This document shows, in pieces, positions 53,023 through 61,127 of a DNA stretch of 64,000 bases. Under the pieces are notes generated by a model, which worked only from the letters and a program-made list of their open reading frames with translations, did no database searches and was not told where the DNA came from. Location: NCBI GenBank assembly GCA_965230525.1, contig OZ246008.1, positions 1,612,001-1,676,000 on the forward strand, written 5' to 3'. The position numbers and the translations under genes were made by a program. This DNA comes from GCA-002733465 sp965230525. Its GTDB lineage: Bacteria > Pseudomonadota > Gammaproteobacteria > Enterobacterales > Kangiellaceae. Position 1 is the stretch's first letter. Each line of letters opens with the position of its first letter.

Positions 53023-53596
53023 AGTGGCAAAAACAATGTTTCGTTTTATATTTTTAGGTTTAACTTCATTAGGTGTTAGCTCTTGTGATTTGACTAACAG
53101 CGTTACTATTGTTGAGGAGTACCCTCTTTGCATTCCCAGTCAGCAACTTGTTGCGGTTGATTGGGATGAGAATAAAAAAGCTAAAGAAGTGACTTTTTAT
53201 TATGATATGAAATCAGTGATTCCAAAATTTAAAGAGCTTGTTTATGTGGATGCAACTGCAAATAATAAACTAATAAGTTCTTCATTTTTCAGGAATCTAC
53301 AAGCTCAGATTAATGCCGTCAAGAAGGATGATTTGAATGAGTCTTACGGCTTAAGACGGTTGGATAGTGATGATGCTGTAGGTGTTTACCACTTATTTGA
53401 TGATGAAATGGATTTGTCTTTAGATGCTTATATAGGTAGCTGCTATACGCTTTCAGAATCAAAAGGAGAATGTAAAATTGAAATGGACACCAACCAACAT
53501 CATTTAAAAGTTGACTTTGATTTAGCTAATTTAAAACATTGGAAGGAAATCAAAGAGCATGTTCCTGTCTACATGAAAGGGCTTCATTGCAATTAA
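53006..53596 (+). CDS. Lipoprotein, putative immunity partner of the upstream Rhs tip
   Basis: 196 residues. Start ATG 53006, overlapping the rhs stop by 17 bases, preceded by GAGGAT within the rhs coding sequence; ATG 53036 is an alternative. Signal peptide with lipobox LGVSSC (Cys 27) makes it a lipoprotein. The mature part has no known domain; it has Asp/Glu-rich stretches and Cys pairs (for example at GSCYTL and GEC). Placement directly after an Rhs C-terminal domain is the normal position of immunity genes. Lipidated immunity proteins are known for toxins that act in the periplasm or membrane. Function not shown. Confidence 0.72.
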   Translation: MTLCNKVAKTMFRFIFLGLTSLGVSSCDLTNSVTIVEEYPLCIPSQQLVAVDWDENKKAKEVTFYYDMKSVIPKFKELVYVDATANNKLISSSFFRNLQAQINAVKKDDLNESYGLRRLDSDDAVGVYHLFDDEMDLSLDAYIGSCYTLSESKGECKIEMDTNQHHLKVDFDLANLKHWKEIKEHVPVYMKGLHCN

Positions 53597-53618
53597 AACT
53601 ACTGAGCAAAACATCATC

Positions 53619-53648
53619 AAAAGCCCAATCTAACCCGTTGGGCTTTTT
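53619..53648 (+). terminator. Rho-independent terminator after the first lipoprotein gene
   Basis: AAAGCCCAA (53620-53628) and TTGGGCTTT (53638-53646) with 9-base loop and T-run. It marks the end of the first module. Confidence 0.82.
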
Positions 53649-53683
53649 AGTATCTGGAACCTTGTAAACCGTTCAAATGTTAC

Positions 53684-53708
53684 TCATCGATCGGGGAGCG
53701 ATCGATGA
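53684..53708. repeat. Perfect 10-base inverted repeat before the recombinase fragment
   Basis: TCATCGATCG (53684-53693), GGGAG spacer, CGATCGATGA (53699-53708). About 105 bases upstream of the recombinase ATG. Could be a recombination or regulator site. Confidence 0.8.
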
Positions 53709-53784
53709 CACCGTTTCCATCATCATCACAGCTTCAGCATTACTAGCAAACTCTAACCATCTCCAAATCTTTCCCATTTTCAGC

Positions 53785-53808
53785 TATAATCGGGAAAGTT
53801 AACTGGAG
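53785..53808 (+). promoter_or_regulatory. Candidate -10 box and ribosome site of the recombinase fragment
   Basis: TATAAT at 53785-53790 and TGGAG at 53804-53808, six bases before ATG 53814. No good -35 found. Confidence 0.4.
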
Positions 53809-53813
53809 CAACT

Positions 53814-54188
53814 ATGAGAGAAATCAGCTATTTAGACGACATCAGAAACACCATCCCAACCATTGAAAATCGGAAAGTTCTTCCAACCCCACCCAAATAT
53901 AAAACCGTTCGTGAACGAGAATATCTAACTTCATCAGAGATTGACCAAGTTGCCAAGGCAGCAAAGTCTATTGGTCGTCATGGTCACCGAGATTACACCA
54001 TCATCATGATTGCCTATCATCATGCATTACGCGTGAGTGAGTTGGTCGGATTGAAATGGTCACAGATTGATTTGAACCAAGGTCTGATTCATGTGAACCG
54101 ATTGAAAAATGGTGTTGCCAGTGTTCATCCCATTAGTGGCAATAACATTCGGGCTATAATCTGGGTGTCTATTATTCTTTTGCATTAA
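53814..54188 (+). pseudogene. Truncated tyrosine recombinase (integrase)
   Basis: N-terminal ~110 codons of a small XerC-like integrase of the ~200-residue type: segment RHGHRDYTIIMIAYHHALRVSELVGLKW holds the first catalytic Arg (in LRVSEL), then HVNRLKNG...HPISGNNIRA. After IRA at about 54152 the sequence stops resembling the family: HxxR and the catalytic Tyr are missing, and the frame ends 12 codons later. From 54146 a different open frame, belonging to another protein, continues across the join. The intact relative would extend about 90 residues more. Clearly broken by recombination. Confidence 0.8.
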
Positions 54189-54328
54189 CCGTTAATTTCG
54201 AAAATGATAATTTATACTTTGATGTAGTTGGTGTCGGCTCAGGCAGTACTCCGAGCTTTAATAATTACGTTGGACACGGGTTGTATCGACCTACAGTGTC
54301 TGCAATTGTCAGAAAATATGGAAACTAA
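54146..54328 (+). pseudogene. C-terminal tail of an unknown, probably toxin-type protein
   Basis: Open frame of 60 codons (from about 54152, GYNLGVYY) to the stop at 54326, without start codon; frame differs from the recombinase. Content is beta-strand-like: YYSFALTVNFENDNLYFDVV, then GSTPSFNNYVGHGLYRP and ending in VRKYGN. It stops 2 bases before the next ATG, exactly the position of an effector tail before its immunity gene. The rest of the protein has been lost at the integrase junction. Not matched to a known family. Confidence 0.6.
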
Positions 54329-54330
54329 CC

Positions 54331-54759
54331 ATGAAGATTGTGTGCTTAACACTTGCGTTCCTTTTAATTTTTTCATGTGGTCAACATAACTATGAAGAAC
54401 CAGATTTCTATTTTCAAGGTGAATTCGATTCATCTTTGGTTAATGTTTTAGACAAATATATTAAGGAGCTAGCTACAGAGCAAGGTTTTTTGATTTATGA
54501 AAAAAAACATTCTCAGATGGAGACGTTAACGAACGGAAATGATGCTTTTTACATTTCATTCTACGAGAAAGATAGTGATGCCCTTGTATTATATATTACT
54601 AACGTTGGAGTAGGAACAGAGCTAACATTAGGGTTATATGCTACTAACAACATTTCTTTGAAGAGAGCTAAGGAACTATCGGCGACAATTACAAATTACC
54701 TGAAAACTGAATTGAATGTAGAGATGATTTTAGTTGACCCAATTGCGTTCGAGAATTAA
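54331..54759 (+). CDS. Small lipoprotein, putative second immunity protein
   Basis: 142 residues. Lipobox LIFSC (Cys 16) after a hydrophobic signal, next residues GQ. No known domain; mature part about 125 residues, mixed alpha/beta judging by pattern, with TITNYLKTEL near the end. It begins 2 bases after the stop of the toxin-tail fragment and it is unlike the first lipoprotein (53006) in sequence. The promoter may now be that of the recombinase fragment. Immune role inferred only. Confidence 0.7.
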   Translation: MKIVCLTLAFLLIFSCGQHNYEEPDFYFQGEFDSSLVNVLDKYIKELATEQGFLIYEKKHSQMETLTNGNDAFYISFYEKDSDALVLYITNVGVGTELTLGLYATNNISLKRAKELSATITNYLKTELNVEMILVDPIAFEN

Positions 54760-55405
54760 TACACCAGTGCGAAAAACAGCTCGACTCCGGAGACTTTGGA
54801 GCAAGATGAAATAGATGCCGCAGGAAATAGGTTTAAACAGTCAACAATGAAGGGTAAATCAAAAAACAAGAAAAGAAAGAGTTCGTTGCCTTTGAAGGTC
54901 CGTAGGTTTGACTGATTTTAAGAAACCCAACAACATATGTTCAATCAAGCCGATATCTTATTGATAACAGCCGACTGATAAATCAATATATTCCGATTAT
55001 CCCAAACCTTGGCCGTCCGAATTCTAGAAAACCTTAAATTCATGCCAGTCTTTTTGAGGCCAACGGCACCTACTTAATCAACGCCTGATGTGTTCGCTAG
55101 ATAGGGTGAGTCTGAACAGCATAAACGTGAGTGATGGTTATGGTTTTTTGCATGGCTTAAACAGATTAGATCCAAATAATTATTCGGTCTTAAGGCCTTT
55201 ATCCTTAGCAAAGCCGGTGAATCCCTGTCAACGGCTTGAAAAGTCTGGATTATTAAGCCCACCAGCCACTTTTAACCCAGATCAAAAACCACTAATTTTT
55301 CCTCAAAAATCACTAGTATTCCCTTATACAAATATGTATCGTTGCGAAATATAACCACCCTCAGGATGAGATTATTTTTCGCGCACGAATTAAGAGAGTA
55401 AGTGT
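54760..55405. other. Spacer with coding remnant before putA
   Basis: 646 bases. The frame of the second lipoprotein stays open for 51 more codons after its TAA (54760-54912, stop 54913), giving a hydrophilic, Lys-rich sequence (EQDEIDAAGNRF, SKNKKRK), which looks like a displaced gene end. After that I see only short frames and no convincing gene until putA; a GAGAGTAAG stretch at about 55389 precedes the putA ATG. Confidence 0.5.
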
Positions 55406-58400
55406 ATGTTATTTAATGAAAAATTTAGCAGCGATGATTTGTTAAGACAAAAAATTCGCGAATTTTATCGAATTGATGAGAGCCAAGCGATTGATTTGAT
55501 TCTACCTGAGGCCGAAGTGAATATGCGGGCCCGAAGCCGTGCCTGGGATCGCGCTCGAAAAATGGTACTACAAATCCGTCGTGAGCAGTCGGGACATGGA
55601 GGTGTTGATGCACTTTTAAATGAGTACTCACTATCAACTGAGGAAGGCGTAGCACTGATGTGTTTAGCCGAGGCTTTATTGAGAGTACCGGACAAAAAAA
55701 CTCAAGACGAATTAATTCGAGATAAATTATCTAAAGGCCATTGGACTCCTCATTTAGGCAATAGCGACTCATTATTTGTTAACGCTTCTTCCTGGGGGCT
55801 GTTATTTACCGGAAACATGGTGGATTATGCCAATGAGCGTAAAACCCATCAGTTTGGGATTTTAAAGAAAACGCTTGGTCGTCTGGGTGAACCTGTGATC
55901 CGACGAGCGATGAATATCGCCATGAAAATCATGGGACGGCAATTCGTAATGGGAGAAACCATCGAAGATGCGGTTGAACGAGCCAAGCAAAAAGAAACAA
56001 AAGGCTACGTTTACTCCTACGATATGCTAGGTGAGGGCGCTCGTACCATGGAGGACGCTAATCGCTACTTTAAAGCCTATGAAGATGCCATAAAGGTCAT
56101 TGGCGTTGCCGCGAAAAACAGAGGGCCTAGAAAAAGCCCTGGAATTTCAGTTAAATTATCCGCGATTTACCCGCGCTATGAGCCGCATCACCGAGAGGCG
56201 GTTCTTGAGCATATTCCAGCTAAACTTAAGCAGCTATGTATGCTTGCTAAACAATATGACATTGGTTTAACCGTTGATGCAGAAGAGTCGGAACGCTTGG
56301 ACATTTCACTCGATATCATTGAAAAAGTCTTTGCCGATGACGACTTAGGCGATTGGACTGGATTTGGTCTTGCGGTGCAGGCTTATCAAAAACGTGCTAT
56401 TTGGGTGATTGATTGGCTAAAACAACTGACTGACCAAGTTGGCCGAAAAATGATGGTTCGACTGGTGAAAGGAGCCTACTGGGATACCGAAATCAAAAAT
56501 ACTCAAAGTGATGGGCTAGAAAGTTTTCCAGTGTTCACGCGTAAGTCATCAACCGATGTGAGTTATCACGCATGCGCCAATAAATTGCTGGCTTATCGCG
56601 ATACAATTTATCCCCAGTTTGCCACGCATAATGCTTATACTGCGGCAACAATTGTTGAGCTAGCCGGAGATGACAAAGAAGGATTTGAATTTCAGTGCTT
56701 ACACGGTATGGGCGATACACTTTATGATCAAGTGGTTGAGCAAGAAGCGATTCAGTGTCGAATTTACGCACCAGTCGGAGAGCATGAAGACCTACTGGCT
56801 TATCTTGTTCGTCGTCTACTTGAAAATGGTGCTAATTCCTCATTTGTTAATGCCATAGTCGATGATTCCCAGCCGGTTGAAGCGTTACTTGAAGATCCCG
56901 TTGAAAAAACACAACGGTTAAAAACAAAATACAACGTACAAATCACCAAACCTTCCGAGTTGTATGGCGAAGAACGAAAAAATTCTAAAGGCTTAGATTT
57001 AACTGACATTATCGCGCTCGAAGATCTAAAACTGAATTGTGATAAATGGTTTAGCGAGTTAACCCTTGAGCAACCCGATGATGCGGACCCTAACTTTTTT
57101 GTTACCAACCCTGCCAATGTTGAAGAAGTGATTGGTTATCAACCAATGCATGACGAATCACAAATGGCACAAATGCTTACCAATGCAGAAAATGCCTATC
57201 AAGATTGGTCGAAAACTGATGTACAAGAAAGAGCTGAATTACTTCGTCGGACTGCTGATATTTTAGAACGGCATATGGATGAATTGATTGCGATTTGTAT
57301 TAAAGAAGCAGGCAAAGTTGCTCAAGATGGTGTTGATGAAGTACGTGAAGCGGTCGATTTTTGTCGCTATTATGCGGCTCGAGCTGAAGAATTGTTTGAA
57401 GATGAGCGAGTGACACCGCGTGGTGTCATTGTTTGTATTAGTCCGTGGAATTTTCCGTTAGCGATCTTTTTAGGTCAGGTGGCGGCCGCGATTGTGACTG
57501 GTAATACGGTGCTAGCAAAACCTGCAGAGCAAACCAGTTTAATTGCAACTCGAGCCATTGAATTAATGCTTTCGGTTGGCTTGCCAGAACATGTTGTTCA
57601 GCTATTAATCGCGCGAGGCTTGCAAGTTGGTAAAACAATTTTGCCGGACGAGAGAGTGCGTGCGGTCATGTTTACAGGCTCGACTGCGACAGGAACTTTA
57701 ATTTCGCAAATTTTAGCGGAGCGAGGTGGTGAGCAAGTTCCATTAATCGCTGAAACTGGTGGTCAAAACTGTATGATCGTTGACTCCACAGCGTTACCAG
57801 AACAAGTGGTTGATGATGTGATTGCCTCTGGCTTTCAAAGCGCTGGACAACGCTGCTCGGCGTTGCGAGTTTTATTTGTACAAGAAGATATCGCTGATGA
57901 TGTCACCAAAATGCTGATTGGCGCAATGAAGGAACTGACGGTCGGTGATCCGAGTTTGTTATCCACAGATATTGGGCCAGTGATTGATCAACGCGCATTA
58001 GAAACACTTGAACGACATGCCGAGTACATGCAAGAGCATGGCGAATTACTTTACTGTTGCGAGCCCACAGGCGGTGTCAGCAAGGGCACCTATTTTATGC
58101 CGCGTTTATATAAAATTGACAGCATCGACGTATTGCAACAAGAAGTGTTTGGACCGTGTGTCCACATTGTGAGATTTAAGGGGGCAGACATCGATAAAGT
58201 GGTTGACCAAATCAATGGCACTGGCTTCGGTTTGACCATGGGAATTCATTCGCGAATAGAAGAACGTGCATACGAGCTAGCAAAACAATCTCGTGCCGGA
58301 AATATTTATATTAACCGAAATATGATCGGCGCAATTGTAGGTGTGCAACCATTCGGTGGACGTGGTTTATCCGGTACAGGACCAAAAGCTGGTGGACCGA

Positions 58401-59203
58401 ATTATTTACTTAGGTTGACCAAAGAAAAAGCAACGCCTAAGGAAGTCTTGCATGACAATATTACCGACGATGCGGCGATGGAAACTGACCAAGCCTCTGA
58501 AAAAGAAGCGCAAGAAATCATGCTAAATTCAATTGCTGTTGAAAACCAATGGCGACTAACTGAATTAAACGACAGGGTCAGTTCGGTACGCCAGCTGTTA
58601 GCAAAAATTGCTACAGTAGAAATTGTAGATGAATTGGCAGACGATTTAAATCGAACTCTGGCTAATGCTCGCTCACAAATTTCCTTTATCGAAAGAAAGC
58701 TAAAAAATCCAATTCAATTGCCTGGACCCACTGGCGAGTCCAACATTTTATATTATGAACCGCGAGGCGTTTTAGTTTGTTTTGCGGATAAAGACGTAAC
58801 GTTTGAATATTGGACTCAATCGATTGTAACAGCACTGGCAACAGGTAATACCGTGGTGTCGGTTGTATCGGATTTATTTTATAAAGAGGCATTGGCTTTT
58901 AGAGATAAGTTTGTCGCAACGGGAGCACCGAGACATGTATTACAAGTCGCAAGGTTGAAGCATTTAGACACCTTGTTAATGGATGAGCATTTAGCCGGAG
59001 TTGTGGTCGATAGTGAGACCGACCGAAGTGCTTATATTTCAGCAAGACTCGCTGATCGAACCGGCGCTATACTACCGGTAATTACGGCAGAGTATTTAGA
59101 TAATCTTGTGCAGCGATTGTTAACTGAAAAAACTATCAGTATTGATACCACTGCATCCGGGGGTAATACTTCTTTGATGACAATGGTTGAAGATGACGAT
59201 TAG
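55406..59203 (+). CDS. putA: Bifunctional proline dehydrogenase/L-glutamate gamma-semialdehyde dehydrogenase
   Basis: 1265 residues. Proline dehydrogenase barrel about 75-480 (with LSAIYPRYE, LTVDAEESERLD, MVRLVKGAYWDTE), aldehyde dehydrogenase about 560-1010: catalytic Glu in AETGGQNCMIVDS and Cys 817 in SAGQRCSALRVL; C-terminal ALDH-superfamily domain about 1060-1250. Oxidises proline to glutamate with FAD then NAD. The N-terminal ribbon-helix-helix DNA-binding domain of E. coli PutA is absent, so it is a type B enzyme and does not repress its own gene. No putP near it. Confidence 0.97.
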   Translation: MLFNEKFSSDDLLRQKIREFYRIDESQAIDLILPEAEVNMRARSRAWDRARKMVLQIRREQSGHGGVDALLNEYSLSTEEGVALMCLAEALLRVPDKKTQDELIRDKLSKGHWTPHLGNSDSLFVNASSWGLLFTGNMVDYANERKTHQFGILKKTLGRLGEPVIRRAMNIAMKIMGRQFVMGETIEDAVERAKQKETKGYVYSYDMLGEGARTMEDANRYFKAYEDAIKVIGVAAKNRGPRKSPGISVKLSAIYPRYEPHHREAVLEHIPAKLKQLCMLAKQYDIGLTVDAEESERLDISLDIIEKVFADDDLGDWTGFGLAVQAYQKRAIWVIDWLKQLTDQVGRKMMVRLVKGAYWDTEIKNTQSDGLESFPVFTRKSSTDVSYHACANKLLAYRDTIYPQFATHNAYTAATIVELAGDDKEGFEFQCLHGMGDTLYDQVVEQEAIQCRIYAPVGEHEDLLAYLVRRLLENGANSSFVNAIVDDSQPVEALLEDPVEKTQRLKTKYNVQITKPSELYGEERKNSKGLDLTDIIALEDLKLNCDKWFSELTLEQPDDADPNFFVTNPANVEEVIGYQPMHDESQMAQMLTNAENAYQDWSKTDVQERAELLRRTADILERHMDELIAICIKEAGKVAQDGVDEVREAVDFCRYYAARAEELFEDERVTPRGVIVCISPWNFPLAIFLGQVAAAIVTGNTVLAKPAEQTSLIATRAIELMLSVGLPEHVVQLLIARGLQVGKTILPDERVRAVMFTGSTATGTLISQILAERGGEQVPLIAETGGQNCMIVDSTALPEQVVDDVIASGFQSAGQRCSALRVLFVQEDIADDVTKMLIGAMKELTVGDPSLLSTDIGPVIDQRALETLERHAEYMQEHGELLYCCEPTGGVSKGTYFMPRLYKIDSIDVLQQEVFGPCVHIVRFKGADIDKVVDQINGTGFGLTMGIHSRIEERAYELAKQSRAGNIYINRNMIGAIVGVQPFGGRGLSGTGPKAGGPNYLLRLTKEKATPKEVLHDNITDDAAMETDQASEKEAQEIMLNSIAVENQWRLTELNDRVSSVRQLLAKIATVEIVDELADDLNRTLANARSQISFIERKLKNPIQLPGPTGESNILYYEPRGVLVCFADKDVTFEYWTQSIVTALATGNTVVSVVSDLFYKEALAFRDKFVATGAPRHVLQVARLKHLDTLLMDEHLAGVVVDSETDRSAYISARLADRTGAILPVITAEYLDNLVQRLLTEKTISIDTTASGGNTSLMTMVEDDD

Positions 59204-59309
59204 GGGTTTTATTGCTGTCGATAATATTATGCTCGCTTGCATGTGATTTTATCGTTGTTCAAGATGGAATAAGTAAAAAGTTTAATATCTACGAACTAAT
59301 GCCCAATGA

Positions 59310-59335
59310 AAAAAGGACGGCAATGCCGTCCTTTT
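59310..59335. terminator. Bidirectional terminator between putA and ompA-like gene
   Basis: GGACGGC (59315-59321), AAT loop, GCCGTCC (59325-59331), flanked by A5 and T4. Shared by two convergent genes. Confidence 0.9.
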
Positions 59336-59384
59336 CTATTCGTCAGAATGGAATATCAACTTTCCATCTTATTGCTAATTACTT

Positions 59385-60263
59385 TTAATGGCGAGAAACA
59401 ACTTCATCACCTTTTTTAGCAATAACAATTTCAACACGACGGTTTAGCTGACGACCCGTTTTGGTTTCGTTAGTGGCCACCGGGAATTTTTCACCGTAAC
59501 CTTTTACACCAATTCGGTCGCTTTCGATGCCGAGTGACTGTAAAGCAACTTTAATTGCTTTAGCGCGTTCTTTTGATAGCTCCTTGTTGTAGCTTGCTTC
59601 GCCGGTGCTATCGGTAAACCCTTCAATTAATAAATTCCGTTCGGGGTACTCTTGCAAAAATTTAGCAAGTTTTTCAACGCTGCGTTCAGAGCCTGGTTTT
59701 AATGTCGCTTTGTTTAACTCAAACAAAATATTATCCAAAGTCAGCACTAAACCACGCTCAGTTTCTTTGGCTTTGAACTCGGCGAGCATTGATTCCATGC
59801 GAGCTTTTTCTTCCTTGGTAAGCTGTAATTGCCTTCTCGCATCAATTGCTTGATTTGCAAATTTACTGGCAAGTTGCTTAGCATCTTCTGCTTCTTGTTC
59901 TTTGATCGCAATGATCATGTCTTTGCGGTTTATTTCAGCTTGAGAAATCGTCTTTTCCGCTAAAGTTAATTCCGCTTGTTGTTGGGCAATACTACTTTCT
60001 CTTTGACTAACATAAGCTAAATGTTTTAATTCACTTTCTTCAGCACCAGCCTTGGCGCGCTTTTTCAATTCATCCAATGCTTTCTCAGCATTGTCATAAG
60101 CGATCGGTGCATTGGATTTAACCAGGGCTGAATCAGCAACCTTAGAAAAATGACTTTCCGATTGACTCACGGTTGGGTGGTCAATTTTATTTGAGGCACA
60201 TGCAGTTATAAGTAGCGCAGTACCCGCGACAAGAATAGGTTTTAAATGATTACTATTTAACAT
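59385..60263 (-). CDS. OmpA-family lipoprotein with DUF4398-like N-terminal domain
   Basis: 292 residues. Lipobox LITAC (Cys 22). Residues about 30-180 form a long, Ala/Glu/Lys-rich helical coiled region of DUF4398 type. The C-terminal OmpA domain (about 185-280) has LVLTLDNILFELNKATLKPGSERSVEKLA and LLIEGFTDSTGEASYNKELS, NRRVEIVI, typical of peptidoglycan-binding OmpA_C. Probably links outer membrane to peptidoglycan. Minus strand, in an operon after the small DUF4398 lipoprotein (54-base gap). Confidence 0.92.
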   Translation of the reverse strand: MLNSNHLKPILVAGTALLITACASNKIDHPTVSQSESHFSKVADSALVKSNAPIAYDNAEKALDELKKRAKAGAEESELKHLAYVSQRESSIAQQQAELTLAEKTISQAEINRKDMIIAIKEQEAEDAKQLASKFANQAIDARRQLQLTKEEKARMESMLAEFKAKETERGLVLTLDNILFELNKATLKPGSERSVEKLAKFLQEYPERNLLIEGFTDSTGEASYNKELSKERAKAIKVALQSLGIESDRIGVKGYGEKFPVATNETKTGRQLNRRVEIVIAKKGDEVVSRH

Positions 60264-60317
60264 TCGAAACTCCTAAATAATTAATTTAAATTCGATCCAA
60301 AAAATCAGGACTCTTAG

Positions 60318-60677
60318 CTATTTTTTACTAAGCTGCTCTTGCAATGCAGAAATACTCGCTTTGATTTCTTTTACTGCAACTTGGGCCTTTTTGTTTCGAG
60401 TGCTAACATCCGCTAATTCAGCTGCAGTAGCCGCTTCGTGGGCACGCATTTTGGCAACTTTGTAATTTTCTTGAGACATCGCTTGTTTAGCGAGTGCCAA
60501 ATTTTCTTCTGCCTCGTTATACCAACGTGGAGAATGCGTTGGGGCATCCACTTCCTTCGCCTGTTTTAAAGCCTGCTCCGAACGAGCAATACTTGAGTAG
60601 TCGGCTCCAGTTGTTGTACAAGCAGATATGACTAATAAAGTAGCCACTACCGCGATGGGTTTAGTTAATTGCGTCAT
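60318..60677 (-). CDS. DUF4398 lipoprotein
   Basis: 119 residues, lipobox VISAC (Cys 20) after a signal peptide. The rest is a short DUF4398 helical hairpin (about 30-115), rich in Ala and Lys, similar to the N-terminal part of the OmpA-type protein next to it, so the two may interact or derive from one ancestor. First gene of the pair; GGAGG sits upstream of the ATG. Pairs of this kind are common in gammaproteobacteria. Confidence 0.88.
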   Translation of the reverse strand: MTQLTKPIAVVATLLVISACTTTGADYSSIARSEQALKQAKEVDAPTHSPRWYNEAEENLALAKQAMSQENYKVAKMRAHEAATAAELADVSTRNKKAQVAVKEIKASISALQEQLSKK

Positions 60678-61127
60678 GTAATCCTCCCTTGTTATCGATT
60701 GATAGTGAGCACAGAAAATTTAAACCTCTACTCAGTTACATTAGAGTTATTACAATATGCGTGCCAATTAGGTTTGTTAGTTTCAATGCGCTTCTAAGTG
60801 ACTGAGTATTAAGGATTATTTGCGTATTTTGTTAGCTTGTAGAAGTTTCAGGTTTTGTTACTGAGGCGTGTAAATATTACCGATAAGGTGAAAATATTAC
60901 GTTAAACAATGGGAGTGATAAGTAACCTTTATACTTTAGCGATTTGAAATTGTGTTGCGTTTACCGGAGCAAAGCTTCTCAATCGAGTATGCGAGCCTAA
61001 AACTTGGCTGATAAGCCCTAGGCTATTATTAGTTCTGCAAAAGATGCTTACAACATTTGACTTTTTTTAGTAAACACTAGTCGGATATACTAAAGGCGTG
61101 TCAAATCTTACTAGAGGGATTTTGCAA
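60678..61127. other. Intergenic region between divergent units
   Basis: 450 bases, AT-rich. Should hold the promoters of the DUF4398/OmpA pair (leftward) and the M61-like gene (rightward). An AGAGGGA ribosome site lies at 61113-61119. I could not select convincing -35/-10 pairs and see no small gene. Confidence 0.45.

Larger units (their letters stand above)
51898..55405 (+). mobile_element. Accessory island of orphan rhs-tip and lipoprotein modules
   Basis: Between the YqfO/NIF3 gene and putA. Contents in order: an rhs core tip with an unknown C-terminal domain, an overlapping lipoprotein gene, a terminator, an inverted repeat, a truncated tyrosine recombinase fused to the tail of another unknown protein, a second lipoprotein gene, a further short open stretch and a non-coding spacer. 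All genes point the same way. No tRNA, direct-repeat border or intact transposase found. Toxin/immunity reading is inferred from Rhs biology. Confidence 0.65.

Noticed and set aside
55088..55354. 88-codon frame upstream of putA
   Set aside because: Pro/Leu/Ser-rich with no start context, overlaps the putA leader and has no family.
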